From Kordia zhangzhouensis (GTDB lineage Bacteria; Bacteroidota; Bacteroidia; Flavobacteriales; Flavobacteriaceae), in the NCBI RefSeq assembly GCF_001005305.1, contig NZ_LBMH01000003.1, positions 620,001-684,000 of the forward strand: 64,000 bases of DNA, given 5' to 3'. The notes beneath the pieces were generated by a model. The model ran no database searches and was not told the origin of the DNA. It saw only the letters and a list, made by a program, of their open reading frames with translations. Within the stretch, counting starts at the first letter, position 1. Each line of letters opens with the position of its first letter. The position numbers and the translations under genes are program-made. Shown here in pieces: positions 44,339-52,933 of the stretch.

Positions 44339-44800
44339 ATGGCAGATGATGGAAGTAAAGAAGGCTCAACATGGCCCATGCCAAAGTTCCGATTTGAAGT
44401 AGACTTAGGAACTGAGTTAAAAGGAGTCGCATTTCAAGAAGTTTCTGGAATGGACGTAGAAAACCAAATCATTGAATATCGCAAAAGTAACAGCACGTTG
44501 TTTTCAACTGAGAAAATGCCCGGCATAGTCAAATATGGAAACGTAACCATGAAACGAGGCGTTTTTGTAAATGATAACACATTTTGGAACTGGCATGCTG
44601 AAATTTCAATGAATACAATCAAACGTAGAACTGTTCTCATCAAATTATTAGATGAATCTGGAAAAGTAACCATGCAATGGCAACTTAATAATGCGTGGCC
44701 AACCAAAATTACGAGTACCGATTTAAAGTCTGATGGAAATGAAGTTGCGATTGACACTTTAGAAATTGCTCATGAACAGCTAATTATTACGAATGGATAG
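44339..44800 (+). CDS. eCIS inner tube protein (gp19-like, Afp1-like)
   Basis: 153 aa. T4 gp19-like tube fold with the pattern 'WPMPKFRFEVDLGTELKGVAFQEVSGMDVE' and 'GNVTMKRGVFVNDNTFWNWH', ending 'DTLEIAHEQLIITNG'. It should build the main hexameric tube through which cargo passes. It overlaps the next tube gene by 8 bp. Confidence 0.95.
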   Translation: MADDGSKEGSTWPMPKFRFEVDLGTELKGVAFQEVSGMDVENQIIEYRKSNSTLFSTEKMPGIVKYGNVTMKRGVFVNDNTFWNWHAEISMNTIKRRTVLIKLLDESGKVTMQWQLNNAWPTKITSTDLKSDGNEVAIDTLEIAHEQLIITNG

Positions 44801-45242
44801 TAGTTCTACATATCCTGTTGGTTTTTACTTTTCACTTTCGTTTGAAGGTGAAGATGCAGCTTTTAAAGAAGTATCGGGCATCAGTAAAGAACTTGGTGTC
44901 GAAGAAGTTGCTGGTGGTGGAGAAAATCGGTTCAAATATCGATTACCAACTGTTAGCACAAGTAAAAATCTAGTACTCAAAAGAGCTATTGTACCAACAG
45001 GATCAAAACTAATTTCGTGGTGCGCTGACACGCTAGATAACGGTTTGGCAACAGCTATCCAAACACAAGATGTTTCTGTAGATCTTTTAGATAATGAGGG
45101 CAAAACACTAATGAAATGGACATTTTACAATGCATATCCCGTAAGTTATGCAGTTTCTGACCTAAAATCTCAGGAAAGTGAAATTCTCATTGAAACCATT
45201 GAACTCGCTTATAATTATTTTAATATTTCATCTACATCTTGA
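44793..45242 (+). CDS. eCIS second tube protein (Afp5-like)
   Basis: 149 aa. Same fold as the gene upstream ('VGFYFSLSFEGEDAAFKEVSGISKELGVEE ... LVLKRAIVPTGSKLISWCADTL') but clearly diverged. Such second copies usually form the tube initiator at the baseplate. It overlaps the main tube gene by 8 bp, which favours coupled translation. The next gene starts 19 bp downstream. Confidence 0.93.
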   Translation: MDSSSTYPVGFYFSLSFEGEDAAFKEVSGISKELGVEEVAGGGENRFKYRLPTVSTSKNLVLKRAIVPTGSKLISWCADTLDNGLATAIQTQDVSVDLLDNEGKTLMKWTFYNAYPVSYAVSDLKSQESEILIETIELAYNYFNISSTS

Positions 45243-45261
45243 TTAAAACAAGCAACAAATC

Positions 45262-45432
45262 ATGCCTATAGAAATTAGAGAACTTATAATCAAAACAGAA
45301 ATAAAAACTGTTCATGAAAATGTACATAGTAAACGAACTGTACAAGATTCAACAAAACTAAAAGACGAAGTCCTTGAAATGTGCAGGCGTATGATATTGG
45401 AAGCTCAAAAACGTGAAAAATATAATAGGTAA
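45262..45432 (+). CDS. DUF5908 small eCIS protein
   Basis: 56 aa: starts MPIEIRELIIKTEIK, the family form of DUF5908, and ends in a helical ...VLEMCRRMILEAQKREKYNR. DUF5908 genes are a regular short member of Bacteroidota and other eCIS clusters, usually between the tube and the LysM gene, as here. Its role is unknown; small helical baseplate or chaperone roles have been suggested only by position. Confidence 0.85.
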   Translation: MPIEIRELIIKTEIKTVHENVHSKRTVQDSTKLKDEVLEMCRRMILEAQKREKYNR

Positions 45433-45441
45433 TATACGATT

Positions 45442-46113
45442 ATGTCTTTAGAATACATGAAAATAACTGGATACAAAGATGAAGACTTCACACAAGCTGT
45501 CTCGGGTGAACCCTATAATTTGATGATTAATCCAGAAACTATTCAATGGAGTCGTTCTATAGAGTATAATGAACAACAACCTATTGACACAAGTTCAACT
45601 TCGCAAAAGTACAAAAGTACGCCAAGTGACAATTTGAGTTTTGATATTGTGATTGATTGTACAGGTGTTGTTGACAATAAAAGAACAGACCTAAGCAATG
45701 AAATTAAAGCGTTAGAAGACATTGTGTATACCTATAATGGAGATATTCACCGCCCAAACTATGTAAAAATTCAATGGGGAAGTAATTTGGTTTTCTACAG
45801 TGTATTAAAATCTTTTGATACGACTTATACTCTTTTTAAACCTGACGGAAGTCCGCTAAGAGCTAAAGTTTCATTGACTTTTGGGAAATATATTTCTTCA
45901 GATAAACGAAAAAAAGAAGATAATGAAAGTTCTCCTGATATTTCTCACTTGGTAGAAGTAACTCAGGGCGAAAATTTGCCTCAGCTATCAAACAAAGTTT
46001 GGAATACTCCATATTACTATATACAAGTTGCTCAGTACAACGACCTAAACAAATTTAGACAACTAAAAGGAGGACAACAATTACTGTTTCCTCCCATTAT
46101 AAAATCATCGTAA
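45442..46113 (+). CDS. eCIS baseplate/tube adaptor with C-terminal LysM-like domain (Afp7-like)
   Basis: 223 aa. The N-terminal part matches the CIS tube/adaptor type ('YNLMINPETIQWSRSIEYNEQQ', 'DNLSFDIVIDCTGVVDN'). The C terminus resembles LysM ('HLVEVTQGENLPQLSNKVWN ... YNDLNKFRQLKGGQQLLFPP'). In Afp/PVC the equivalent links the inner tube to the spike hub. Its stop (TAA at 46111-46113) abuts the ATG of the VgrG-like gene. Confidence 0.92.
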   Translation: MSLEYMKITGYKDEDFTQAVSGEPYNLMINPETIQWSRSIEYNEQQPIDTSSTSQKYKSTPSDNLSFDIVIDCTGVVDNKRTDLSNEIKALEDIVYTYNGDIHRPNYVKIQWGSNLVFYSVLKSFDTTYTLFKPDGSPLRAKVSLTFGKYISSDKRKKEDNESSPDISHLVEVTQGENLPQLSNKVWNTPYYYIQVAQYNDLNKFRQLKGGQQLLFPPIIKSS

Positions 46114-47913
46114 ATGAGTGCGTCAACAAATATTTCTAGCGGAGGTTTAGTAACCTTTGACATTAAAACGGAAGGCAATGCCATTCCCGATGCTATGGAT
46201 ATACAATCTATTGAAATAGAAAAAGGTGTAAACCGTATATCTGTTGCTAAAGTTACTATCATTGATGGAAGTCCTGCAACAGAAACATTTGAAGCTAGTT
46301 CATCTAGCACATTTATTCCTGGAAACTCCATTACAATTGAAGCAGGGTATGATTCTAAAAACGAAGTTATTTTCAAAGGAATTATTACTAAGCAAAGTAT
46401 ACGTGTACACGGAGCCGAAGGTTCTGTATTGATTGTTGAATGCCGCGATGAGGCTGTAAAAATGATTGTTGGTCGTAAAAGTGTTACTTATTCCAAACAA
46501 AAAGATAGTGACATTATGAGCACAATTATAGGGAATTACAGTGGCTTAAGTGCTGATGTTTCCGCAACTTCAACAGAATGGCCTGAACAGGTACAATACT
46601 ATGCAACTGATTGGGATTTTCTATTAGCTCGCGCCGAAACAAACGGAATGATTGTAACTACGCTAAATGGAAAAGTATCTGTATTTCCTCCTGATACTAA
46701 TACAAGTTCTGTATTAGAAATTGCTTACGGAAACAATCTATTAGAATTTAATGCCTCGCTCGACTCAATCACGCAATTAGGATCTGCAAAAGCAACTTCT
46801 TGGGATTTTTCGACACAAGCTACAGTTTCAGGAGAAGCTACCAACAGCTATGCAGGACCAGGAAATCTATCTTCTAAAAAACTTTCGGAAGTAGTGGGAC
46901 TTTCTAATTATGAGTTGCAAAGTACGGCACCAATGGAAAGTACAGATTTAACAACTTGGTCTAAAGCTGCTTTGACGAAAAGTTCATATTCAAAAATTCA
47001 AGGAGATGTGAAATTTCAAGGAAGTAATCTAGTAGATCCTGGAAAATATATCACACTTGCTGGTTTAGGAGACCGATTTAACGGTGATCATATTATTTCA
47101 AACGTACATCATGTTATCGGTAATGGAAATTGGACCACCGAAGTTTCTGTAGGATTATCACCTGTTTGGTTTACTGAAGAACCTGATGTTATGGCACCTC
47201 CAGCATCTGGATTATTACCTGGAGTTCAAGGACTTTTCAATGCTACTGTAAAAAAAATGTATGAAGACCCTGATAATCAATATCGTGTATTAGTAGACAT
47301 CCCTTTATTTGACCCAAATGGTGAAGGACTTTGGGCACGACTGACCAATTTCTACTCTACTTCAGGAGCAGGAGCTTTTTTTATGCCTGAAGTTGGTGAT
47401 GAGGTTGTTGTTGGTTTTCTAAATGAAGATCCACGTTATCCCATTATTATAGGAAGCATGTACAGTTCGTCTAATAACAAACCTTTTAACGGGTTAGACC
47501 CTAATGAAAATAATACAACAAAAGCTATAGTTTCCAAGTCAGGGATTAACATTCAATTTGACGATGAAAAGAAAATTCTAACGCTTGAAACACCTAGTAA
47601 AAACACGGCCATTTTTAGTGACGAAGACAAACAAATTACCATCAAAGATCAAAACAATAATAGTATTGTGATGTCAGAAAGCGGTATTACAATTAAAAGC
47701 GAAAAAAGTATCACTGTACAAGCTACAGAGAATTTAACCTTGCAAGGAAATCAAGGAGTTACTATACAATCTTCTGGAGGTGATGTACAGATTAAAGGAA
47801 TGAACATTAAATCCAATGCTGATATGGAATACTCTGCCGAAGGAAGTATGACTGCGTCGCTCCAAGGAGGCACTCAAACCACAATTAAAGGCGCAATGGT
47901 AATGATTAACTAA
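46114..47913 (+). CDS. eCIS spike protein, VgrG/gp27-gp5-like (Afp8-like)
   Basis: 599 aa. The N-terminal gp27-like hub ('VNRISVAKVTIIDGSPATET', 'IQGDVKFQGSNLVDPGKYITLAGLGDRFNGDHIISNVHHVIGNGNWTTEVSVGL') leads to a gp5-like OB fold ('KMYEDPDNQYRVLVDIPLFD...GDEVVVGFLNEDPRYPIIIGSMY') and a C-terminal beta-helix stalk ending 'IKGAMVMIN'. It forms the trimeric spike below the baseplate, tipped by the PAAR protein encoded next. Confidence 0.95.
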   Translation: MSASTNISSGGLVTFDIKTEGNAIPDAMDIQSIEIEKGVNRISVAKVTIIDGSPATETFEASSSSTFIPGNSITIEAGYDSKNEVIFKGIITKQSIRVHGAEGSVLIVECRDEAVKMIVGRKSVTYSKQKDSDIMSTIIGNYSGLSADVSATSTEWPEQVQYYATDWDFLLARAETNGMIVTTLNGKVSVFPPDTNTSSVLEIAYGNNLLEFNASLDSITQLGSAKATSWDFSTQATVSGEATNSYAGPGNLSSKKLSEVVGLSNYELQSTAPMESTDLTTWSKAALTKSSYSKIQGDVKFQGSNLVDPGKYITLAGLGDRFNGDHIISNVHHVIGNGNWTTEVSVGLSPVWFTEEPDVMAPPASGLLPGVQGLFNATVKKMYEDPDNQYRVLVDIPLFDPNGEGLWARLTNFYSTSGAGAFFMPEVGDEVVVGFLNEDPRYPIIIGSMYSSSNNKPFNGLDPNENNTTKAIVSKSGINIQFDDEKKILTLETPSKNTAIFSDEDKQITIKDQNNNSIVMSESGITIKSEKSITVQATENLTLQGNQGVTIQSSGGDVQIKGMNIKSNADMEYSAEGSMTASLQGGTQTTIKGAMVMIN

Positions 47914-47964
47914 TGTATAACTAAGCAAACTGAATAAGTTACATAAAAACAAATACATAAAACT

Positions 47965-48267
47965 ATGCCACCAGCAGCACGATTAACAGATTTTCATGAA
48001 TGTCCAATGCAAACACCTGCAGTTCCTGCTCCCATACCACATGTAGGCGGACCGATTACGGGACCTGGCGAACCCACTGTTTTAATAGGTGGTTTGCCAG
48101 CAGCACGAGTAGGTGATATGCTAGTTTGTGTAGGTCCGCCAGACTCTATTGTAAAAGGTTCAGCAACAGTGATGATTGGCGGAATGCCTGCAGCACGTAT
48201 GGGAGATACCACTGCTCATGGTGGTTCGATAGTTTTAGGAGATTTTACAGTAATGATTGGTGGATAG
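47965..48267 (+). CDS. PAAR-domain spike tip (Afp10-like)
   Basis: 100 aa made entirely of PAAR-type repeats: MPPAARLTDFHECP, PTVLIGGLPAARVGDMLVC, VMIGGMPAARMGDTTAHGG. PAAR proteins cap the VgrG spike and can carry effectors; this one has no extension, so it is a bare tip. It overlaps the next gene by 11 bp. Confidence 0.95.
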   Translation: MPPAARLTDFHECPMQTPAVPAPIPHVGGPITGPGEPTVLIGGLPAARVGDMLVCVGPPDSIVKGSATVMIGGMPAARMGDTTAHGGSIVLGDFTVMIGG

Positions 48268-48688
48268 AGAAGCAAACATACAAAAAGAGTTTTTAGGCTC
48301 AGGTTGGTCTTTTCCTGTAACATTTTCTGCAGAAAATAATCAATTGCAATTGACCAAATATGAGACAAACATCAATGAGATGATTGACTTGATTATGCAA
48401 ACCACTTTTGGAGAACGACCATTTGAACCACAATTTGGCTCTGGTTTACAAACATTTTTTTTTAAAGAAATGCGTCCCACTTTACAGGGAGAAATACGAG
48501 AAGCTGTAAAAACAGCCTTGTTAAACAATGAGCCAAGAATCAAAGTAATATCTGTGATTGTTGAATTCCCAGATCTACAAACTGGCTTGGTAGAAGTGAC
48601 AATTAACTATATGTACAATCAAACCAATACAAGACATAATTATGTATATCCTTTTTACATAAAAGAAGGAACCAATTTATCGAGATAA
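48257..48688 (+). CDS. eCIS gp25-like baseplate protein (Afp9-like)
   Basis: 143 aa. gp25 family pattern: 'LGSGWSFPVTFSAENNQLQLTKYETNINEMIDLIMQTTFGERPFEPQFGSGLQTFFF'. It belongs to the baseplate wedge that anchors the sheath. It overlaps the PAAR gene by 11 bp, and the next gene starts 3 bp downstream. Confidence 0.95.
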   Translation: MVDREANIQKEFLGSGWSFPVTFSAENNQLQLTKYETNINEMIDLIMQTTFGERPFEPQFGSGLQTFFFKEMRPTLQGEIREAVKTALLNNEPRIKVISVIVEFPDLQTGLVEVTINYMYNQTNTRHNYVYPFYIKEGTNLSR

Positions 48689-48691
48689 AGA

Positions 48692-51600
48692 ATGAATCAA
48701 TTTGATCAACATAGCGCAATACTCGCACTTGAAAAAGCTTTAGTGCCAACTGCCGATTTGGTTGACAGCAGAACGGAAACAGATCATTTGCGTTTGCTTG
48801 TTGATTTTGCTTCTTTATTCAATTTTTATGACCGAACAAATTCAATTAATGGGAATTGGTCACCTTTTTTATTAAAAGATCCTGTTTTTTTAGTCGCTTC
48901 AATTGCAAAAACTTCTTTTCAAAAAGCGTATTCTCTTTTCATAAATACATGCTTTCAGCTTCAAAAAGCATTGAATCAAACAGCACTTCCTGATTTCATT
49001 TCGAATGCATTTAACCAACTATTTGACAAGTTGTGTGTTATTTTTCAAATCATTGAGCGTTGGACATACTATATGCAACAATCTTCCATGGAGTACAACT
49101 TAAAAACATATGTTATAAACAATGTTAAAGACACGTATGGATTGATTTTATGGTCGTTGCTAGAATTGCGAAAACAACTTTACAATTATGCAAAAAAACC
49201 TAATACAGAAGTTAAGATTCCTGGGATTCTCAATGTGAATTCATACGCTTTTCAAAATTTCAATCCAAAAATTTGGAGTGTCAATAAAGGAACTTTGCCG
49301 TATTGGGAAGTTTTAGGTCTACCAACCACTCCTTGTCTTGATGAGGCCAATCAACAATGTTTTGATATTTATAACGTAACACAGCAAGATTTATACAATT
49401 CTTTATTTACTACTGGAAAGAAAGTATTTGCCTTTTACAGTAAATGTATTTCTTATGCAGCTACAGAATTGGAAACTATTCAAAAAGTACCTGGTCATTT
49501 TCCAGATACAATATTGCTTCGAACATTTACGAGTCTATTAAAAATTTATAAAAAACAGTTCAACGGTTTATCAGAAAAACATTTACATTTTTACTACCAT
49601 GATATTTTAAAACAATCTCCAAATAGTGTCACTCCTGATACTGTTTTTGCTAGTTTCGATTTATCTAAAAAAGCCAATACTTTTAAACTTTTAAAAGGAA
49701 CTATTTTCAATGCAGGATTGGATAGTAATAAAGAAGCTATTCTATTTAAAACAACGAAAAATGTGTCTTTAAATTCTGCTAAAATTGTCAATGCATATAC
49801 CCTTTCTCAGAAAAATACACACCCTTTTCACAATGCATTATTTTTAAAAACCTTACCGCCTGTCAATGTGGTTTCAAAAGATAAATCGGGCACAATTCAG
49901 AGCTGGAAAACATTTGGTTCTCAGCTAAATGCTGAAGGAATACAACAAAAAATGGCGTTCAGTATTAGCTCTCCAATGTTGTACCTTACAGAAGCATCTT
50001 CTCGAATTATTACATTTAATTTCACATTTTCAAATGCTAACTTTACCAAGATTTTACAAGAAGATACTACATTTTATCTAAGTACGGCTAAGACATGGTT
50101 TTCTATTCCTAAAGAACAGATTGTCTTAGATTTTACAACTCCTGATTATAAATTACCTATGACCATTGATCGGTTATTGAAAATAACTATCACGCTCAAA
50201 GCGACTGATCCTATTATTGCTGCTTTTACTAAAAACCCAGATGGATATGCATGTGATTGGCCGCTGTTTAAAATGGAATTTTCAGAGTATGAAAATTTAG
50301 CCGATCCTCCACAGATTAAAAAACTCTCAATTGACGTTGTCGTTGATGGACTGCAAAATTTTGAATTGTATAATGATTTTGGTCAGTTGAATGCCAAAAA
50401 ACCTTTCCAACTATTTGGTCCTGCGCCAAAAATGAATCAACATTTCAGAGTAGGGAGCGCAGAAATATTTAGCAAACCGGTAAACAGTATCAGTTTTCAA
50501 ATCAATTGGAATCCATTTGCATCAAATTTTGACTTTTCTACCTATTATCAAGAATATAATAATTACTTAAACAATCTATATTCGGGTTCTCCAGAAGATA
50601 TTGAAGCAATTAAAGAAAAGTTCAAGCAGATTATTAACTCGCAAGAAACATTTTTTACAGACATTTCAAATACTCAAAAAAAGCTATTTCAAACTATTGA
50701 TCAAAAAGATCCTACAAAAGCTATCTCTCAAATTCAAGCAGCCCAATCAGAACTTGTAACTACTGCTACTGCTGAAGTAAAAAATTTACAAAAAATAGCA
50801 GGAAACAATGATAGTACGGTTAATGCAATAATTAACAATGAAAATTCAATGGTTACGGCTATCAAAAATGCCCAAAACGAATTGATGTCAAATATCAAAG
50901 TCAATCAAAAGGTGCCTATTGCAAGTGTTGCTTCTACAGAAACATCTATTCTAAATACTATAAGCACTACACAAAATTATGTGTTTGAAAAATTGTTGTC
51001 TGCAGAGAATACAACCTTGACTACATCATTACATGAAAAGAAATCTCTTTTTAAAAGAATTACGAGTTCTATAGGCAATATTTTCCACAAACATGAAAAA
51101 GTATCTGTTACTCACAAAGCAACATCCATGTTTTCAAATACAGCCTTTAAGATAAATTTTCAATGGTTAGAAAATGGTGTTTGGAATACATTTACGACCA
51201 ACGTAAATGACCATAATGTTTCTTCAGAAACACTAAAAAATTTGTATTTCCCTTTTGAAACAACCACTGATTACATTCCACCAGTACGTACTTTTTCATT
51301 TACAGGTCTTACCACAGATTCTGCTGTAATTGATCCTTCTTTACAACTGTCGCCTCTAAAATTTAGCGAACAAAGCACCAAAGGTTTTTTACAGATGACA
51401 TTGTCAGATCCTACATATGGGTTTGGTGTTGATTTATATCCAAAAGTTGTTGCTGCAATTGCTTTATTTAATGCAGAAATTATTGCTGAAAAAATAAAAG
51501 ATACTAGTGATACGCAAACATTGATATCTCCTGCAAACATTCCTTTTGTCCCAATGGTTAAGTTATTTTCTGGCACATATACAGCATCAGTCACGTATGA

Positions 51601-52933
51601 TTTTTCTAATAATAATGAAGCATATCCATTGCAATGCTTTTATAATACACCTTTCAAAAATTATAAAGTATATGATAATACATCTGTAGAAACGCCCATT
51701 ATTACGGAAAATACCACCTTAGGAAATTCTCCAGACAGAACCTCCTTGGGAACTATTATTCCCTTGAAAGCACTCCCATTAGTTCCTAAGTTTTCGTCAA
51801 AAGGGCAATTATTTTTAGAATTGCAAGACTTGATTATTCCTGCAAGTGTAAGTTTCTATATTGAATTAACACGAACTTATACAGAAAACGTTCTGTCTTC
51901 TAAAGAAATAAGCTATAGTTACTTGAGTAATACTGGTTGGAAAACTTTGCCTTCTATTGCTGATGACACCAATAAGTTTACTTGTTCTGGAATTATAACA
52001 ATTGATATTCCGGAGGATATCGCCACTCAGCACGATACATTTGCTGGAAATAATTATTGGATTGCTATTGGAACTACCCATAATTTAGATAGCTTTCCAG
52101 AAACCTCCTTTTTAAAAAGCAATGGATGCACATTGCAACGCATTGTAGCTTCGAACGATTTTTCTACGGAAGTTCCACAAATAAAAGCAAATACAATTAC
52201 AGGTCCAAAAACTGCAATACCAGAAATAGCTAGTGTTGAACAACCATTTCCTTCTTTTGGCGGGAAAGCAGCCGAAACAAAAATACAAACCAACTCACGA
52301 GTAAGTAATCGTCTTAAAACTAAAGATCGTTTAGTCGCAAAACAAGATTATTTTAATACAATCCGTATTGAGTTTCCACAAGTGTATTATTCAAAAACTA
52401 GCTATGATAATCTTACCAATCAAACACAAATATTTGTAGCTAAACGTGTTTCTGATGTAAATGACACAAATGCTTTTATTCCTCTTTTGAGTGAATGTAA
52501 TGAACTAGAGATTCAAAATTACATAGCGCAACGTACTTCTGCATTTTCAAAAATTGTAGTTGAGAATTTTAAATTGAACTATGTAAAAATTACTGCTGAT
52601 ATCCTATTAAATAGTGATGAAGATGTAACCTCTGTTTCTCAAGAAATTAATAACGGGGTTAATTTGTTTTTAGCTCCATGGATTACTAGCGCTCAAACAC
52701 AAATCACTATTGACAACGGATTAGATACAGCAGAGTTGGCAGCTTTTATTAATGAATATGATAGCGTGCTCGAAATTACAACGCTTTCTTTTCAAATTGG
52801 CACTAAAAATTTTACGACTGGGCAAATCAATTATCAAGATCATATTCAAGAAATAGCTCCTACTAATGGAGTCTTATTGGTACCATCTCTCAACAATTTA
52901 ACGGAAAACAGTCTAATCAAGTATCATTTATGA
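48692..52933 (+). CDS. eCIS large baseplate wedge protein (Afp11/J-like), with helical insertion
   Basis: 1413 aa. N-terminal alpha-rich region and C-terminal 'FNTIRIEFPQVYYSKTSYDNLT ... VTSVSQEINNGVNLFLAPW' agree with the Afp11/gp6-type wedge protein in position and C-terminal motif. Residues about 640-810 are an unusual low-complexity helical stretch (Ile/Thr/Asn/Gln repeats such as NNDSTVNAIINNENSMVTAI and SVASTETSILNTISTTQN) with no counterpart I know in Afp11; it looks like a coiled-coil insertion. The stop overlaps the next start by 4 bp. Confidence 0.87.
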   Translation: MNQFDQHSAILALEKALVPTADLVDSRTETDHLRLLVDFASLFNFYDRTNSINGNWSPFLLKDPVFLVASIAKTSFQKAYSLFINTCFQLQKALNQTALPDFISNAFNQLFDKLCVIFQIIERWTYYMQQSSMEYNLKTYVINNVKDTYGLILWSLLELRKQLYNYAKKPNTEVKIPGILNVNSYAFQNFNPKIWSVNKGTLPYWEVLGLPTTPCLDEANQQCFDIYNVTQQDLYNSLFTTGKKVFAFYSKCISYAATELETIQKVPGHFPDTILLRTFTSLLKIYKKQFNGLSEKHLHFYYHDILKQSPNSVTPDTVFASFDLSKKANTFKLLKGTIFNAGLDSNKEAILFKTTKNVSLNSAKIVNAYTLSQKNTHPFHNALFLKTLPPVNVVSKDKSGTIQSWKTFGSQLNAEGIQQKMAFSISSPMLYLTEASSRIITFNFTFSNANFTKILQEDTTFYLSTAKTWFSIPKEQIVLDFTTPDYKLPMTIDRLLKITITLKATDPIIAAFTKNPDGYACDWPLFKMEFSEYENLADPPQIKKLSIDVVVDGLQNFELYNDFGQLNAKKPFQLFGPAPKMNQHFRVGSAEIFSKPVNSISFQINWNPFASNFDFSTYYQEYNNYLNNLYSGSPEDIEAIKEKFKQIINSQETFFTDISNTQKKLFQTIDQKDPTKAISQIQAAQSELVTTATAEVKNLQKIAGNNDSTVNAIINNENSMVTAIKNAQNELMSNIKVNQKVPIASVASTETSILNTISTTQNYVFEKLLSAENTTLTTSLHEKKSLFKRITSSIGNIFHKHEKVSVTHKATSMFSNTAFKINFQWLENGVWNTFTTNVNDHNVSSETLKNLYFPFETTTDYIPPVRTFSFTGLTTDSAVIDPSLQLSPLKFSEQSTKGFLQMTLSDPTYGFGVDLYPKVVAAIALFNAEIIAEKIKDTSDTQTLISPANIPFVPMVKLFSGTYTASVTYDFSNNNEAYPLQCFYNTPFKNYKVYDNTSVETPIITENTTLGNSPDRTSLGTIIPLKALPLVPKFSSKGQLFLELQDLIIPASVSFYIELTRTYTENVLSSKEISYSYLSNTGWKTLPSIADDTNKFTCSGIITIDIPEDIATQHDTFAGNNYWIAIGTTHNLDSFPETSFLKSNGCTLQRIVASNDFSTEVPQIKANTITGPKTAIPEIASVEQPFPSFGGKAAETKIQTNSRVSNRLKTKDRLVAKQDYFNTIRIEFPQVYYSKTSYDNLTNQTQIFVAKRVSDVNDTNAFIPLLSECNELEIQNYIAQRTSAFSKIVVENFKLNYVKITADILLNSDEDVTSVSQEINNGVNLFLAPWITSAQTQITIDNGLDTAELAAFINEYDSVLEITTLSFQIGTKNFTTGQINYQDHIQEIAPTNGVLLVPSLNNLTENSLIKYHL

